Assembly: GCF_029639405.1 (NCBI RefSeq)
Contig: NZ_CP121273.1
Location: 1 to 64,000, forward strand
DNA from: Microbacterium proteolyticum
GTDB lineage: Bacteria; Actinomycetota; Actinomycetes; Actinomycetales; Microbacteriaceae
Reading direction: 5' to 3'
DNA: 64,000 bases
The position numbers and the translations under genes were made by a program. This document shows positions 9,536 through 19,255 of this stretch, piece by piece; position 1 is the stretch's first letter, and each line of letters starts with the position of its first letter. A model generated the notes under the pieces. That model had not been told where the DNA came from. It did no database searches and saw only the letters and a list, made by a program, of their open reading frames with translations.

Positions 9536-9622
9536 GTGTCGACAGTACAGGACTTGCTGAATAATCATCCCCGGTTGGGCGGCCCACTCCGGTGGACGCG
9601 CGCAGGGGGATGAATAGGAGTG

Positions 9623-9657
9623 TTGCGCTACATACCCTAGGGGGGTATGGTATCTAG
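9623..9657 (+). promoter_or_regulatory. csoR promoter with CsoR-type operator
   Basis: TTGCGC (9623-9628) and TATGGT (9646-9651) are spaced 17 bp apart. Between and across them lies the GC-rich inverted repeat CATACCCTAGGGGGGTATG (9631-9649), the form of known CsoR operators. The predicted start site falls at about 9658, the GTG itself, so the csoR message is probably leaderless. Apo-CsoR binding here would block polymerase and Cu(I) would release it. Confidence 0.7.
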
Positions 9658-9939
9658 GTGAACGGATACGAGGGCAACAAAGACGACCTCCAGAAGCGGC
9701 TGCGTCGCGTCGAGGGTCAGGTACGAGGGATCGCCCGAATGGTCGATGAAGACAAGTACTGCATCGACATCCTTACGCAGGTCTCCGCCGCGACGAAGGC
9801 TTTGGAGACGGTTGCTCTATCCCTGCTCGGGGATCACCTCCGCCACTGCGTCGCGGAGGCGAGCGCAGAGGGCGGCCAGGTTGCCGCAGAGAAGATTCGT
9901 GAGGCCAACGACGCGATTGCACGGCTCGTCCGTTCCTGA
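9658..9939 (+). CDS. csoR: Copper-sensing repressor CsoR
   Basis: 93 residues of all-helical DUF156/CsoR type. The Cu(I) ligands are C35, H60 and C64 (DKYCIDIL, GDHLRHCVAE), matching the family's Cys-His-Cys set. It heads the csoR-copZ-copA-copB transcription unit and should repress it until Cu(I) binds. The GTG start has no separate ribosome site and lies where transcription is predicted to begin. Confidence 0.93.
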   Translation: MNGYEGNKDDLQKRLRRVEGQVRGIARMVDEDKYCIDILTQVSAATKALETVALSLLGDHLRHCVAEASAEGGQVAAEKIREANDAIARLVRS

Positions 9940-9967
9940 TCCCGCACCGACCCCAGAGGAGCAAATC

Positions 9968-10291
9968 ATGACCGACCGCATCGACCTCGGCCTGAAAGAC
10001 ACCAACGCCGGCTGCGCTTGCTGCGCCACGTCCGCAGCGACAGACGCACCCGCGTCCACCGCGGCGACGGTGACAGAAGACGTCCTGGTGACCGGAATGA
10101 CATGCTCGCACTGCGTGTCGAGCGTCACGGAGGAGCTGACTGCGATCGACGGTGTCGAGAATGTCACGGTAGACCTCAACGCCGGCGGTACGTCGCGCGT
10201 CACCATCCACAGCTTGACCCCGATCGATGCCGCCGCAGTGCGGGCCGCGGTGGAGGAGGCCGGCTACACCCTGGCCGGCGCACCCGCATGA
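9968..10291 (+). CDS. copZ: CopZ-like heavy-metal-associated domain protein
   Basis: 107 residues. The C-terminal two thirds are one HMA fold with the Cu(I) motif MTCSHC (C46, C49). The N-terminal 35 residues add a second cysteine cluster (C16, C18, C19 in GCACC), which is extra relative to minimal CopZ chaperones. An AGAGGAG site lies upstream. The stop overlaps the copA start (ATGA). It likely passes Cu(I) to CopA and to CsoR. Confidence 0.88.
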   Translation: MTDRIDLGLKDTNAGCACCATSAATDAPASTAATVTEDVLVTGMTCSHCVSSVTEELTAIDGVENVTVDLNAGGTSRVTIHSLTPIDAAAVRAAVEEAGYTLAGAPA

Positions 10292-12594
10292 GCGCGGTCG
10301 ACGTCGAACTCGATATTTCCGGGATGACATGCGCGTCGTGTGCGACCCGGATTGAACGCAAGCTGAACAAGCTTCCCGGTGTGGAAGCAACGGTGAACTA
10401 CGCCACCGAAAAAGCACGTGTTCGCGGGAACGACGTCGACCCTGCCACCCTGATCGCCGCCGTCGAATCCGCGGGGTACCAGGCGGCTCTCCCCGCACCG
10501 CCACCGAGCGGTGATATCGATGAGAACACCCCAAACCGAGAGGACGGCGAGGTCGGGGCGCTACGGCGGCGTCTGCTGATTAGTGCCGCCCTGTCGCTGC
10601 CGGTGGCAGTGTTGTCGATGGTCCCGGCGTTGCAGTTCGAGTACTGGCAGTGGCTTGCCCTCACTCTCACCGCCCCGGTGGCGGTCTGGGGCGCGTGGCC
10701 GTTCCACCGGGCCGCGGCCGTCAACGCCCGACACGGCGCGGCGACCATGGACACCCTCATCAGCGTTGGCGTCATCGCCGCATTCGGGTGGTCCCTTTAC
10801 GCGCTGTTCTTCGGTGGCGCAGGCGTGCCCGGCATGACGATGACGTTCACCCTCGTCGGTACCCCGCAGGCCGGGGGCCACGAAATCTATCTGGAAGTGG
10901 CCGCGCTGGTCACCGTCTTTATCCTGGCCGGGCGGTATGCCGAAGCGCGCGCGAGGAAATCATCGTCGGAGGCGTTACGGGCGCTGCTGGAGATGGGCGC
11001 GAAGCACGCCACGCAGCTCGTCGACGGCGCCGAACGGATGGTGCTGGTCGCGCAGCTGTCGGTCGGAGACACTGTGCTCGTTCGACCGGGGGAGAAGATT
11101 CCCTCCGACGGGCTGGTGATCGATGGTGCCTCCGCCGTCGATGCCAGCATGCTCACCGGAGAATCAGTCCCCGTCGAGGTGACGACTGGGTCGCGTGTCG
11201 TAGGAGCGACGGTGAATGTCGGCGGCCGCCTCACCGTAGAAATCACCCGGGTCGGCGCCGACACCGAGCTCGCGCGCATGCGCCGGCTGATGGAGGAAGC
11301 CCAAACCGGCAAGGCCAAGGTGCAACGCATCGCTGACCGGGTGTCGGCCGTGTTCGTCCCGATCGTCATCGGACTTGCCGCCGCCGCCTTCGTCGGCTGG
11401 ATGATCGCTGGGGCATCGCTGGAACAAGCGTTCACCGCCGCGGTCGCGACACTAATCATCGCGTGCCCGTGCGCGCTTGGCCTCGCCACCCCCACCGCCC
11501 TCTTGGTGGGCACCGGCCGGGGCTCGCAGCTGGGAATCTTGATCCGTGGACCGCAGGTGCTGGAGCAGACCCGCACCGTCGACACCATCGTGCTCGACAA
11601 GACCGGCACCGTGACCACCGGCAAGATGACCGTCACCACCGTTCACCCCGCCCCTGGTGTCACCCGGGACGAGCTGCTGCGGGTCGCCGCTGCGGTCGAG
11701 GCGGGCTCCGAGCATCCCGTCGCCCGCGCGATCACCGCCACCGCGCCTGGTGCATATGCGGACAGCTTCGCCTCGCACGCCGGGTTCGGTGTGCAGGGGA
11801 TCGTGGACGGCGCCGCGGTGGTCGCGGGCCGCGCCTCCTGGCTGGCCGAGCAGTGGGGCATCCACCCACCGTCGGAGGCCGCAGCGGAGCTGAACACGCT
11901 CGCTCGTACCAGTACCGCAATCGCGGTCGGCCGCGACGGGCGGTACCTGGGCGCGATCGGCGTGGCGGACACGGTGAAGCCGACCAGCTCGACCGCCATC
12001 GCACTGTTCCGCGCACTCGGGCTGCGCCCGGTGCTCCTCACCGGCGACAACGACACCACGGCCGCACGGATCGCCGCTGAGGTCGGCATCTCCGACGTGC
12101 ACGCCGGCGTCACCCCCGCCGGGAAGCTCGAAGTGATCCGCCGGCTCCAAAACGATGGCCACGTGGTCGCAATGGTCGGTGACGGCGTCAACGACGCCGC
12201 GGCCCTCGCCGCAGCCGACCTCGGCCTTGCGATGGGGGGCGGCACGGACGCGGCGATCGCCGCCAGTGACATCACGATCGTCTCCGGCGACCTGACCGTC
12301 GTGGCCGACGCGATCCGACTCTCCCGCCGCACCCTCCGCACCATCAAGAGCAATCTGTTCTGGGCCTTCGCCTACAACGTCGCCGCCATCCCGATCGCCA
12401 TGGCCGGGCTGCTGAACCCGCTCGTCGCCGCGGCGGCCATGGCGCTGTCGTCGGTGTTCGTCGTGACCAACAGCCTCCGGCTGCGCCGGTTCCGCCCCGA
12501 GCCGGCACCCGTGCACATCGCCCGCACTCCCATGCCCCAACCGAACCTGAATCGTGCGCCGTGGCGGCGCACCCAGCGAAGGAGGCTCCCATGA
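10288..12594 (+). CDS. copA: Cu(I)-exporting P1B-type ATPase CopA
   Basis: 768 residues: an N-terminal HMA domain (MTCASC, C15/C18), eight-helix core with the CPC metal motif in helix 6, TGES actuator loop, phosphorylated DKTGT, SEHP nucleotide-site motif and MVGDGVNDA hinge. These mark a P1B-1 Cu(I) exporter. It is coupled by ATGA overlaps to both copZ and the next ATPase. The tail ends in a basic stretch. Full length for the family. Confidence 0.95.
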   Translation: MSAVDVELDISGMTCASCATRIERKLNKLPGVEATVNYATEKARVRGNDVDPATLIAAVESAGYQAALPAPPPSGDIDENTPNREDGEVGALRRRLLISAALSLPVAVLSMVPALQFEYWQWLALTLTAPVAVWGAWPFHRAAAVNARHGAATMDTLISVGVIAAFGWSLYALFFGGAGVPGMTMTFTLVGTPQAGGHEIYLEVAALVTVFILAGRYAEARARKSSSEALRALLEMGAKHATQLVDGAERMVLVAQLSVGDTVLVRPGEKIPSDGLVIDGASAVDASMLTGESVPVEVTTGSRVVGATVNVGGRLTVEITRVGADTELARMRRLMEEAQTGKAKVQRIADRVSAVFVPIVIGLAAAAFVGWMIAGASLEQAFTAAVATLIIACPCALGLATPTALLVGTGRGSQLGILIRGPQVLEQTRTVDTIVLDKTGTVTTGKMTVTTVHPAPGVTRDELLRVAAAVEAGSEHPVARAITATAPGAYADSFASHAGFGVQGIVDGAAVVAGRASWLAEQWGIHPPSEAAAELNTLARTSTAIAVGRDGRYLGAIGVADTVKPTSSTAIALFRALGLRPVLLTGDNDTTAARIAAEVGISDVHAGVTPAGKLEVIRRLQNDGHVVAMVGDGVNDAAALAAADLGLAMGGGTDAAIAASDITIVSGDLTVVADAIRLSRRTLRTIKSNLFWAFAYNVAAIPIAMAGLLNPLVAAAAMALSSVFVVTNSLRLRRFRPEPAPVHIARTPMPQPNLNRAPWRRTQRRRLP

Positions 12595-14741
12595 GCCAGC
12601 ACGAACATCACAACCACTCGGCCCGCACGAACCACCAGGGCCACAACGCTCCGGCGGCAACGGCAGTACACGACCACGTAGCGATGGGCCACCCGCACGG
12701 CACGGATGATCGGGCACCTGCGGCGGGGCACGCCGGGCACGGTCACGCCGACCACGGCGGTCACGCCGGTCACGGTGATCACGTCGCCCGGTTCCGGCGG
12801 CTGTTCTGGATCATGCTGGTTCTCGCGGTGCCGGTCGTGGCTTTCTCCAGCATGTTCTCGATGCTGATCGGCTACCCGCTGCCGGACGCGGCGTGGGTGG
12901 GATGGGTGTCCCCGATTCTCGGGACCGTCATGTATGTCTGGGGTGGCGCCCCGTTCCTTACCGGCGCCGTCAGCGAGCTGCGCGCCCGCAAGCCCGGCAT
13001 GATGCTTCTCATTGCCCTCGCGATCACCGTCGCGTTCCTCGCGTCCTGGGGGGCAAGCCTCGGGCTGTTGCACCACGAGTTGGACTTCTGGTGGGAGCTG
13101 GCGCTGCTGGTCGTAATCATGCTTCTCGGGCACTGGATCGAGATGCGATCCCTCGCCCAGACCACCTCCGCCCTCGACTCCCTCGCCGCGCTCCTGCCCG
13201 ACGAGGCCGAGAAGGTGGACGGGGAAACCACCGTCACCGTCGCCCCCGCTGAGCTGCAGGTCGGTGACGTGGTTGTGGTCCGCCCCGGTGGGCGGGTTCC
13301 CGCGGACGGGCGGATCGTGCAGGGCTCGGCCAGCATGGACGAGTCGATGATCACCGGAGAATCCCGCCCCGTTCGCCGCGGCGACGGCGATCAGGTCGTC
13401 GCCGGCACGGTCGCCACCGACTCCGGAGTTCGCGTAGAAATCACCGCGGTCGGGCAGGACACCGCCCTCGCGGGCATCCAAAAGCTCGTCACTGAGGCTC
13501 AAAACTCCTCCTCTCGCGCGCAGCGGCTCGCGGACCGTGCTGCGGGGTGGCTGTTCTGGTTCGCGCTCGGCGCGGCCGCGGTCACCGCCTTGGTGTGGTC
13601 CCTGGTGGGATTCCCCGACGAAGCGGTCATCCGCACCATCACCGTTCTGGTCATCGCCTGCCCGCACGCCTTGGGACTGGCGATCCCGCTCGTCGTGTCG
13701 ATCGCCACGGAGCGTGCCGCGCGCGGCGGTGTTCTGATCAAGGACCGTCTCGCGCTGGAAAGCATGCGCACCGTCGACACGGTGCTGTTCGACAAGACCG
13801 GCACACTCACCAAGGGAACGCCGGCCGTCACCGCGATCGACCCTGCCGAAGGGGTCGATGCAGACGAACTGCTGGCCTTGGCCGCCGCCGCCGAGGCGGA
13901 CTCTGAACACCCCCTTGCTCGGGCGATCGTGAACGCCGCGAAAGAGAAGCAGCTCACCGTCCCCTCCTCCAACGACTTTGAATCGTCACCGGCCGTCGGT
14001 GTCCGCGCGCAGGTCACCGGGCGCACCGTCCAGGTCGGCGGCCCCTACATGCTCGAGCAGGAGAAGGCCGCTGAGCGGTCGATCGCGAACGAGTGGCGCA
14101 ACGAGGGTGCGATCATCCTCCACGTCCTCATCGACGGGCAGGTGGCAGGAGCGCTGCGCCTGGCGGACGAGATCCGCCCTGAATCGCGCGCCGCGGTCGA
14201 CGCGCTGCACCAGCGGGGCGTGCAGGTGGTCATGATCACCGGAGACGCCGAAGCGGTTGCCGCATCCGTCGCCGCCGACCTCGGCATCGACCGCTACTTC
14301 GCCGGGGTCCGCCCCGAAGACAAAGCATCCAAGGTCAAGCAGCTTCAGAACGAATCCCGCAAGGTCGCCATGGTTGGTGACGGGGTGAACGACGCACCCG
14401 CCCTCGCGCAAGCCGATGTCGGTATCGCCATCGGCGCGGGCACCGATGTCGCCATCGCGTCCGCCGGGGTCATCCTCGCCAGCGACGACCCCCGCTCCGT
14501 GCTGTCCGTGATCGACCTGTCGCGGGCCAGCTATCGGAAGATGAAGCAGAACCTGTGGTGGGCCGCCGGATACAACCTCGTCTCCGTCCCCCTCGCCGCC
14601 GGAGTGCTCGCCCCTATCGGGTTCGTCCTCCCCATGTCCGTCGGAGCGATCCTGATGTCGCTGTCCACGATCGTCGTCGCACTCAACGCGCAACTTCTTC
14701 GCCGGCTCGACCTCAGCCCGCAAGCCGTCGCCGCGAAGTAG
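12591..14741 (+). CDS. copB: CopB-type P1B ATPase with His-rich N-terminus
   Basis: 716 residues. Instead of an HMA domain the first ~65 residues are rich in His ([25 protein letters not shown]). The core carries CPH in place of CPC, TGES, DKTGT, SEHP and [10 protein letters not shown], which places it with P1B-3 CopB pumps linked to Cu(II)/Cu(I) or silver efflux. A GGAGG site precedes the ATG, which overlaps the copA stop. A tandem CopA plus CopB gives two efflux routes of different metal preference. Confidence 0.93.
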   Translation: MSQHEHHNHSARTNHQGHNAPAATAVHDHVAMGHPHGTDDRAPAAGHAGHGHADHGGHAGHGDHVARFRRLFWIMLVLAVPVVAFSSMFSMLIGYPLPDAAWVGWVSPILGTVMYVWGGAPFLTGAVSELRARKPGMMLLIALAITVAFLASWGASLGLLHHELDFWWELALLVVIMLLGHWIEMRSLAQTTSALDSLAALLPDEAEKVDGETTVTVAPAELQVGDVVVVRPGGRVPADGRIVQGSASMDESMITGESRPVRRGDGDQVVAGTVATDSGVRVEITAVGQDTALAGIQKLVTEAQNSSSRAQRLADRAAGWLFWFALGAAAVTALVWSLVGFPDEAVIRTITVLVIACPHALGLAIPLVVSIATERAARGGVLIKDRLALESMRTVDTVLFDKTGTLTKGTPAVTAIDPAEGVDADELLALAAAAEADSEHPLARAIVNAAKEKQLTVPSSNDFESSPAVGVRAQVTGRTVQVGGPYMLEQEKAAERSIANEWRNEGAIILHVLIDGQVAGALRLADEIRPESRAAVDALHQRGVQVVMITGDAEAVAASVAADLGIDRYFAGVRPEDKASKVKQLQNESRKVAMVGDGVNDAPALAQADVGIAIGAGTDVAIASAGVILASDDPRSVLSVIDLSRASYRKMKQNLWWAAGYNLVSVPLAAGVLAPIGFVLPMSVGAILMSLSTIVVALNAQLLRRLDLSPQAVAAK

Positions 14742-14833
14742 TTTCCCCGCGCCCGCAACCCCCGGGTCGCGCTCGGCGCCCGCTTTTATCGTGGCAGGCG
14801 CCGGGGACGGTCCCCGGGAAAGGACCAGCGACC

Positions 14834-15238
14834 ATGACTGCTGTTGACCAGATGCTCACCACGCACCCCAAGGCCGGAACCATTGACGCTGCGGACGCCC
14901 TCGCCCGCTGTATCCAGGCGTGCATCGAGTGCGCGCAGACCTGCACCGCGTGTGCCGACGCTTGCTTGTCGGAGGACATGGTGGCCGAGCTGGTGACGTG
15001 CATCACCAAGAACGCCAACTGCGCCGACGTATGCGCCGCGACCGGTGCGGTGCTTTCTCGACAGACGACGATGGACGCCGATGTGGTTCGCGCTGTTGTG
15101 GAGGCGTGCCGCACCGCGTGTGCCTCCTGCGCGCAGGAATGCGAGCAGCACGCCGACATGCACGAGCACTGCCGCGTCTGCGCAGAGGCGTGCCGTCGCT
15201 GTGAGCAGGCGTGCACCGACCTTCTCGCGGCGTTGTAA
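14834..15238 (+). CDS. Cytosolic copper storage protein, Csp3-like (DUF326)
   Basis: 134 residues with no signal peptide and 18 cysteines, nearly all facing one way in a four-helix pattern (CIQACIECAQTCTACADAC; CRVCAEACRRCEQAC). This is the DUF326/Csp design in which a four-helix bundle is filled with Cu(I) ions; lack of a leader points to the cytosolic Csp3 type. It follows copB by 92 bp and would store copper that escapes export. Confidence 0.9.
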   Translation: MTAVDQMLTTHPKAGTIDAADALARCIQACIECAQTCTACADACLSEDMVAELVTCITKNANCADVCAATGAVLSRQTTMDADVVRAVVEACRTACASCAQECEQHADMHEHCRVCAEACRRCEQACTDLLAAL

Positions 15239-15328
15239 CCGCGGCACACCAACGACCCACCCCGACGGGTCCAGAGCCCGCCGTCACTGCCGGGAAAAGT
15301 TAGCCTAGAAATCCATCAGGAGGTGAGA

Positions 15329-15796
15329 ATGTCGCTGATTGCCCTTGCACACCAGTTGCGTGGCCAGCGCGCGGTCACCCGCACCCTCCTGATGATGGTG
15401 GCTGTCGTCGGCGCCGTCATCGCGGGGCTCCTGGCCATGCACTCCCTCAACACCCACGCCACCACCGCCGGCCACGGCGGCACGGTGGCCGTCAGCGCCG
15501 AGCCGGCACCACCCAGCGCCCACCACGACGCCTCTCCCGGTACCGCAGCGGTGAACACCACCACCGCCGCCACGGATCATGCAGGCTGCACCGGCTGCGG
15601 CGACGATCACGCGATGACCTGGATGGTCTGCGTTCTCGCGCTGCTTGTCAGCGTGATCCTGTTCGCGCGGCTGCGCATCGGCTGGCGGATCACCCTGCGA
15701 GACGACGTACTCGCCATGATCCACCCCCGATCGCCCGCATCGGCCCACCCGGTTCCGCCACCCTCACTTACCGTTCTCTGCATCAGTCGCACGTGA
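15329..15796 (+). CDS. DUF6153-like small membrane protein (copy 2 of 3)
   Basis: 155 residues: an N-terminal helix, a His-rich exported linker (HATTAGHGG, PSAHHDASPG, DHAGCTGCGDDHAM), a second helix and a cytoplasmic tail ending LCISRT. Likely metal ligands are the His cluster and the CxxC. AGGAGG at 15318-15323 decides the ATG at 15329. Same family as 2909 and 61899, but this copy has the most His/Cys. It sits between the copper storage protein and the DUF305 lipoprotein, so a periplasmic copper role is probable but unproven. Confidence 0.7.
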   Translation: MSLIALAHQLRGQRAVTRTLLMMVAVVGAVIAGLLAMHSLNTHATTAGHGGTVAVSAEPAPPSAHHDASPGTAAVNTTTAATDHAGCTGCGDDHAMTWMVCVLALLVSVILFARLRIGWRITLRDDVLAMIHPRSPASAHPVPPPSLTVLCISRT

Positions 15797-15884
15797 TGAC
15801 GCGTCCGCCCGCCTCCATGCGGGCAACGCACCTTCCGGCTCGACAACCGTCGCGCCTCATCACTGACTAATGGAGAACACCACC

Positions 15885-16487
15885 ATGAACACCCGCGCCG
15901 CGGCGACCGCCGCGCTCACCCTCACCAGCCTTCTCGTCCTCGCCGGATGCTCCGGCGGAACCACCTCCGGCGGCAGCATGCCCGGAATGGACCACGGAAG
16001 CAGCAGCAGCGCTACCCCCGCGCAATCTGCTGACGCCAACGAAGCGGACGTCATGTTCGCCACCATGATGATCGAGCACCACACGCAAGCGATCGAGATG
16101 TCCGACACCCTCCTGGCCAAAGACGGCATCGACGAGCGGGTGACCGCGCTGGCGGAGCAGATCAAGGCCGCCCAGGAACCTGAAATCGCGCAGATGGAAG
16201 GCTGGTTGGAGGACTGGGGCGCCAGCGCCCCCGACACCGGCAGCATGGACCACGGCGGCGGCATGATGAGCGAAGAAGACATGCAGTCGCTCGAGCAGGC
16301 CACCGGTACGGACGCTGCCCGCCTGTTCCTCCAGCAAATGATCGAGCACCACCGCGGTGCGATCGAGATGGCGCAAGAAGAAACCGGCAACGGCCAAAAC
16401 AGTGACGCCGTCGCCCTGGCCAACCAGATCGTCGAATCGCAAACGTCCGAGATCGCCACCATGGAGGAGCTTCTGGCCACTCTCTGA
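15885..16487 (+). CDS. DUF305 lipoprotein, copper-binding type
   Basis: 200 residues with a lipoprotein signal (lipobox LAGC) and two DUF305 ferritin-like repeats, each with the metal-ligand-like MIEHH motif (MMIEHHTQAIEM; QMIEHHRGAIEM). His/Met-rich patches (MPGMDHG, MDHGGGMM) fit copper binding. ATG 15885 is preferred over 15870 because it opens directly into the signal and follows GGAGA. Its second half is duplicated as a fragment at 59957. Confidence 0.88.
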   Translation: MNTRAAATAALTLTSLLVLAGCSGGTTSGGSMPGMDHGSSSSATPAQSADANEADVMFATMMIEHHTQAIEMSDTLLAKDGIDERVTALAEQIKAAQEPEIAQMEGWLEDWGASAPDTGSMDHGGGMMSEEDMQSLEQATGTDAARLFLQQMIEHHRGAIEMAQEETGNGQNSDAVALANQIVESQTSEIATMEELLATL

Positions 16488-16550
16488 TCACCCGTGGTGG
16501 GGTGCGAAAACCACCGCGCCCCACCACCCGATCAGACGAAACGCACCCCC

Positions 16551-17423
16551 ATGCAGCACCACCACACCAACCTCACCGCGCCGGGCTCCCGCACCCGCGC
16601 CCTGTCCTTGGCCGCCCTCGTCCCCATGGTCGCGCTTGCTCTCGCAGGCTGCGCCACTTCACCGTCCCTCACCGGTGACGACCACCCCGAGCAGCCGCTC
16701 ACGCACGTGCACGGCATCGTTGATGACCCCGCCACCGATGGATTCCTTATCGGAACCCACGAGGGCATCTTCACCGTCACCCGTGACGGTGAGCTGGGCG
16801 CCCGCCTGGCGAAGACGGACTTCGATGCGATGGGCCTGACCGTCCTCGACGACACACTCGTGGCATCCGGCCACCCCGGTCGGACCACCCCGCCCGAGCT
16901 GGGAGCCCCCAACCTGGGCATCATCCGAAGCTCCGACAACGGGCAGAGCTGGCAACCCACCGCATTCACAGGCGAGAAAGACTTTCACGCCCTCGCCGCG
17001 GACCCCCGCGGAACGCTCTACGGCGTCGCCACCGACGCCAATGAAATGCTCACCAGCACAGACGGCGGTGTCTCCTGGCAGCCCACCGGGGCACCCGTCT
17101 ATGCCATGTCGCTTGCCGTTGACGCAGCGGGGCGAGTGATGGCCTCCACCGCGGACGGTCTGCTGGTCAGCACCGATCGGGCTGCCACATTTCAGGCGTG
17201 GCCGGATGCTCCCCTTCTTGCCGGGCTCAGCGCCTCCCCGGACCACAACCGCGTGGTCGGTATCGGCACCCAGGGACGGATCTGGGCCACAACCGCGGGA
17301 GCGCAGAACTGGTTCGAAGTCGGAACGATCCACGGCACCGCCCAAGCCGTCACCATCACCAACAACGGCGACATCCTCGTCGTCGATGACAGCGGCCTGA
17401 GCCTCATCCCCTACCAGCAGTAA
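16551..17423 (+). CDS. F510_1955-family lipoprotein, sialidase-like beta-propeller
   Basis: 290 residues: lipobox LAGC, then BNR/Asp-box type repeats (RSSDNGQSW, TSTDGGVSW) that form a beta-propeller, with an early THVHGIVDD His motif. Proteins of this family are annotated as glycosyl hydrolase-like but occur beside DUF305 and copper genes, so a metal-related envelope role is more likely than sugar cleavage. It ends the copper unit ahead of a strong hairpin. Confidence 0.75.
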   Translation: MQHHHTNLTAPGSRTRALSLAALVPMVALALAGCATSPSLTGDDHPEQPLTHVHGIVDDPATDGFLIGTHEGIFTVTRDGELGARLAKTDFDAMGLTVLDDTLVASGHPGRTTPPELGAPNLGIIRSSDNGQSWQPTAFTGEKDFHALAADPRGTLYGVATDANEMLTSTDGGVSWQPTGAPVYAMSLAVDAAGRVMASTADGLLVSTDRAATFQAWPDAPLLAGLSASPDHNRVVGIGTQGRIWATTAGAQNWFEVGTIHGTAQAVTITNNGDILVVDDSGLSLIPYQQ

Positions 17424-17461
17424 CGCGCATCGCGGCGGGCACCGCCCTCCGCCACCCGCGA

Positions 17462-17491
17462 AGGGCCCGCACGAATACCCGTGCGGGCCCT
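17462..17491. terminator. Strong hairpin between converging copper and cadmium operons
   Basis: A perfect 12-bp stem (AGGGCCCGCACG at 17462-17473 pairing with 17480-17491) closes a 6-nt loop. It lies between two gene sets that converge, so it probably serves both strands. Confidence 0.8.
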
Positions 17492-17504
17492 CCTCGTTCC
17501 CAGA

Positions 17505-18032
17505 TCAGCCGCGGTGCTGGGAACCGTCACCGGTGCTCCCGCTGATGGGAGCGTGGTCTCGACGGAGCAGATACAAGGCTGCCCACCCGAGCAGGCCGAG
17601 GGTTGTGAAGATGTCAGCCACGTTGAAGATGGCGAACCAGTCGACAGCGATGAAGTCGACGACCTCTCCGCTGAGCGGTCCGGTTTCAGCGCGTGTGGTG
17701 CGGTCCCACAGGTTGCCGATCGCGCCGCCGGCGGCGGCAGCCAGCAGCGCAGTAGCGCCCATGCTCTGCCTCCGCAGCACTCGGATGACGATCCACGTGA
17801 GCAGCGCGGCGACAAGGACCATAACGCCGACGACAAGCGGCGCTCCTACATCGCCGCCGAGACCGAATGCGACCCCAGGGTTGAACACGAGGCGCAGGGA
17901 TACGCCCAGCCCAAGGTCGATATCACGGCCTCCGTCGAGGTAGGACAGGGCCCACGCTTTGGTGAGTTGGTCGACCGTGAAGGCGGCAACTACGGCAGCA
18001 GTGGCAGCGAGGAGGCGTGTGAATCTGCTCAC
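17505..18032 (-). CDS. lspA: Lipoprotein signal peptidase II
   Basis: 175 residues, four helices, with the two catalytic aspartates D110 (NLWDR) and D140 (FNVADI) of signal peptidase II. The GTG at 18032 overlaps the cadD stop (GTGA) and gives a normal length; longer readings into cadD are excluded. LspA copies are often found in Cd/Pb resistance operons. It probably processes the metal-binding lipoproteins encoded alongside. Confidence 0.9.
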   Translation of the reverse strand: MSRFTRLLAATAAVVAAFTVDQLTKAWALSYLDGGRDIDLGLGVSLRLVFNPGVAFGLGGDVGAPLVVGVMVLVAALLTWIVIRVLRRQSMGATALLAAAAGGAIGNLWDRTTRAETGPLSGEVVDFIAVDWFAIFNVADIFTTLGLLGWAALYLLRRDHAPISGSTGDGSQHRG

Positions 18033-18640
18033 GACAGGACTTCGATGAGGCGAACGATCACGCCGGACTCGATCAGGATGTACAGGCCCAGCCCGATGAA
18101 CACGGCCGGCACGAGCCAGTGCTCGATCTTCTCGAGGGCTTCTGTGACGGCTTTGCTGGTACCTACGAAGCGGGCGACAAGGCACCACACGGCGACCAGG
18201 ACCAAGAACACGATGATGGTGACGATGGTGTCCGGAACAGGGTTGGTGCGGAACACAGGGGTGTACAGCGAGATGTTGTCGGCGCCGTTTGCGATGGTGA
18301 TGCCGGCAACTCCGAGCAGGCCCCCGGCGCTGATGGAGCTTTCGTCGTCGCCGTCATCGTCGCCGCGACGTCGGAGCGTACGAATCAGCCCGTAAACACC
18401 GATCGCAAGTGGGACCAGGCCCAGCAGCCCGACCCATTCGTCCGGGACGATGGTCAGGCCCGCGGCGGCGAGGCTGCTGATTGCGACCAGGGCGATGAAG
18501 CCGAGGTACTGCCCGGCCACGACCTTCCATCCCGGGAGGGCTCCGCGTGCGGACGCGAGAAACAGAACGGTGAGGACGACGATGTCGTCGATGTTCGTCG
18601 CCGCGAACAGGCCGATGGCGGCCACGATGGTTCCGATCAT
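18029..18640 (-). CDS. cadD: CadD-family cadmium resistance transporter
   Basis: 203 residues with about five to six helices. Family signatures include NIDDIVVLTVLF near the N-terminus and ITIANGADNISLYTPVF in the middle. Members export Cd(II). The ATG overlaps the ArsR stop and the end overlaps lspA, giving a tight three-gene operon. An Asp-rich loop (DDDGDDE) lies between the two halves. Confidence 0.9.
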   Translation of the reverse strand: MIGTIVAAIGLFAATNIDDIVVLTVLFLASARGALPGWKVVAGQYLGFIALVAISSLAAAGLTIVPDEWVGLLGLVPLAIGVYGLIRTLRRRGDDDGDDESSISAGGLLGVAGITIANGADNISLYTPVFRTNPVPDTIVTIIVFLVLVAVWCLVARFVGTSKAVTEALEKIEHWLVPAVFIGLGLYILIESGVIVRLIEVLS

Positions 18641-18969
18641 CGGGCGTCGCTCCCGTACGTCTTGCACAGATCGACCTTGAAACCCGTCGCGGCGAGGAGT
18701 CGCTCGGCCGCTTCGAGAACATCGATCACCTCAGGAGTGGAGACAGAGTAAAAGTTCTGCCGGCCCTCACTGCGGGCAACGACAAGCCCGCATTCGCGGA
18801 GGCATCCAACGTGCTCCGACACGGTCGATTGCGCCAAGCCGAGCTCATCGGTCAGGTCCCTCACCCGAGCTTCACCGGCTGACAGCCGACGCAGTATCGA
18901 CAGGCGACTGTGATCGGCAAGAGAGTGGAACAGGGAGACAGCAGCTGCAAGATCTTGTGTCATCGTCAC
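18637..18969 (-). CDS. ArsR/SmtB-family sensor of the cadD operon
   Basis: 110 residues: winged helix with LGLAQSTVSEHVGCLRECGL and a C-terminal dimer helix ending VDLCKTYG. Cys residues in the recognition region and near the C-terminus match metal-thiolate sensors. Closely similar in layout to the sensor at 60466. ATG 18969 coincides with the predicted transcription start. It should repress ArsR-cadD-lspA until Cd(II) or similar ions bind. Confidence 0.88.
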   Translation of the reverse strand: MTMTQDLAAAVSLFHSLADHSRLSILRRLSAGEARVRDLTDELGLAQSTVSEHVGCLRECGLVVARSEGRQNFYSVSTPEVIDVLEAAERLLAATGFKVDLCKTYGSDAR

Positions 18970-18975
18970 TCGCCG

Positions 18976-18996
18976 ATCATATCGGTTTTCACCGAT
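18976..18996 (-). promoter_or_regulatory. Promoter/operator of the cadD operon
   Basis: On the minus strand a TATGAT -10 (18981-18976) lies seven bases before ATG 18969, so the message may be leaderless. It overlaps the inverted repeat ATCGGT-tttc-ACCGAT (18981-18996), a fitting operator for the ArsR protein. No clear -35 was found. Confidence 0.5.
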
Positions 18997-19007
18997 GAAT
19001 ACCGGGC

Positions 19008-19097
19008 GTGCAAAACCGATCGGTTTTGCACCACCCCCGAGGTCGTCGGCAAGATCCCGTGGATTGGCGGGTAGATGTGATGCGAAACCCCGGTGCG
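19008..19097 (+). repeat. Palindrome plus 70-bp repeat, copy 1 (res-like site)
   Basis: A perfect 24-bp palindrome centred on CCGATCGG (19008-19031, arms GTGCAAAACCGA) runs into a 70-bp stretch (19028-19097) that is identical, in the same orientation, to 41676-41745. The second copy lies just upstream of a serine recombinase. Palindromic crossover plus accessory region is the layout of a resolvase site. Confidence 0.65.
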
Positions 19098-19255
19098 TGT
19101 GAGCTTTGGCGCTCCTCCGCGGCGTTCTGTGATCGCTTTATGTCGGCTGATTGGAGAGAGAAGTGTCCTGCGATGAAGGAAGTCGCTTCTACGGCGGGTT
19201 GACCGCGGCCGCCGTCCAAAGGCTTACGCCTCTGGCGATGGAGCGCGCCACGTCT

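Noticed and set aside
11452..13910. Long minus-strand open frames across the copA/copB genes
   Set aside because: High-GC codon bias opens the antisense frames; the plus strand holds full P-type ATPase motifs.
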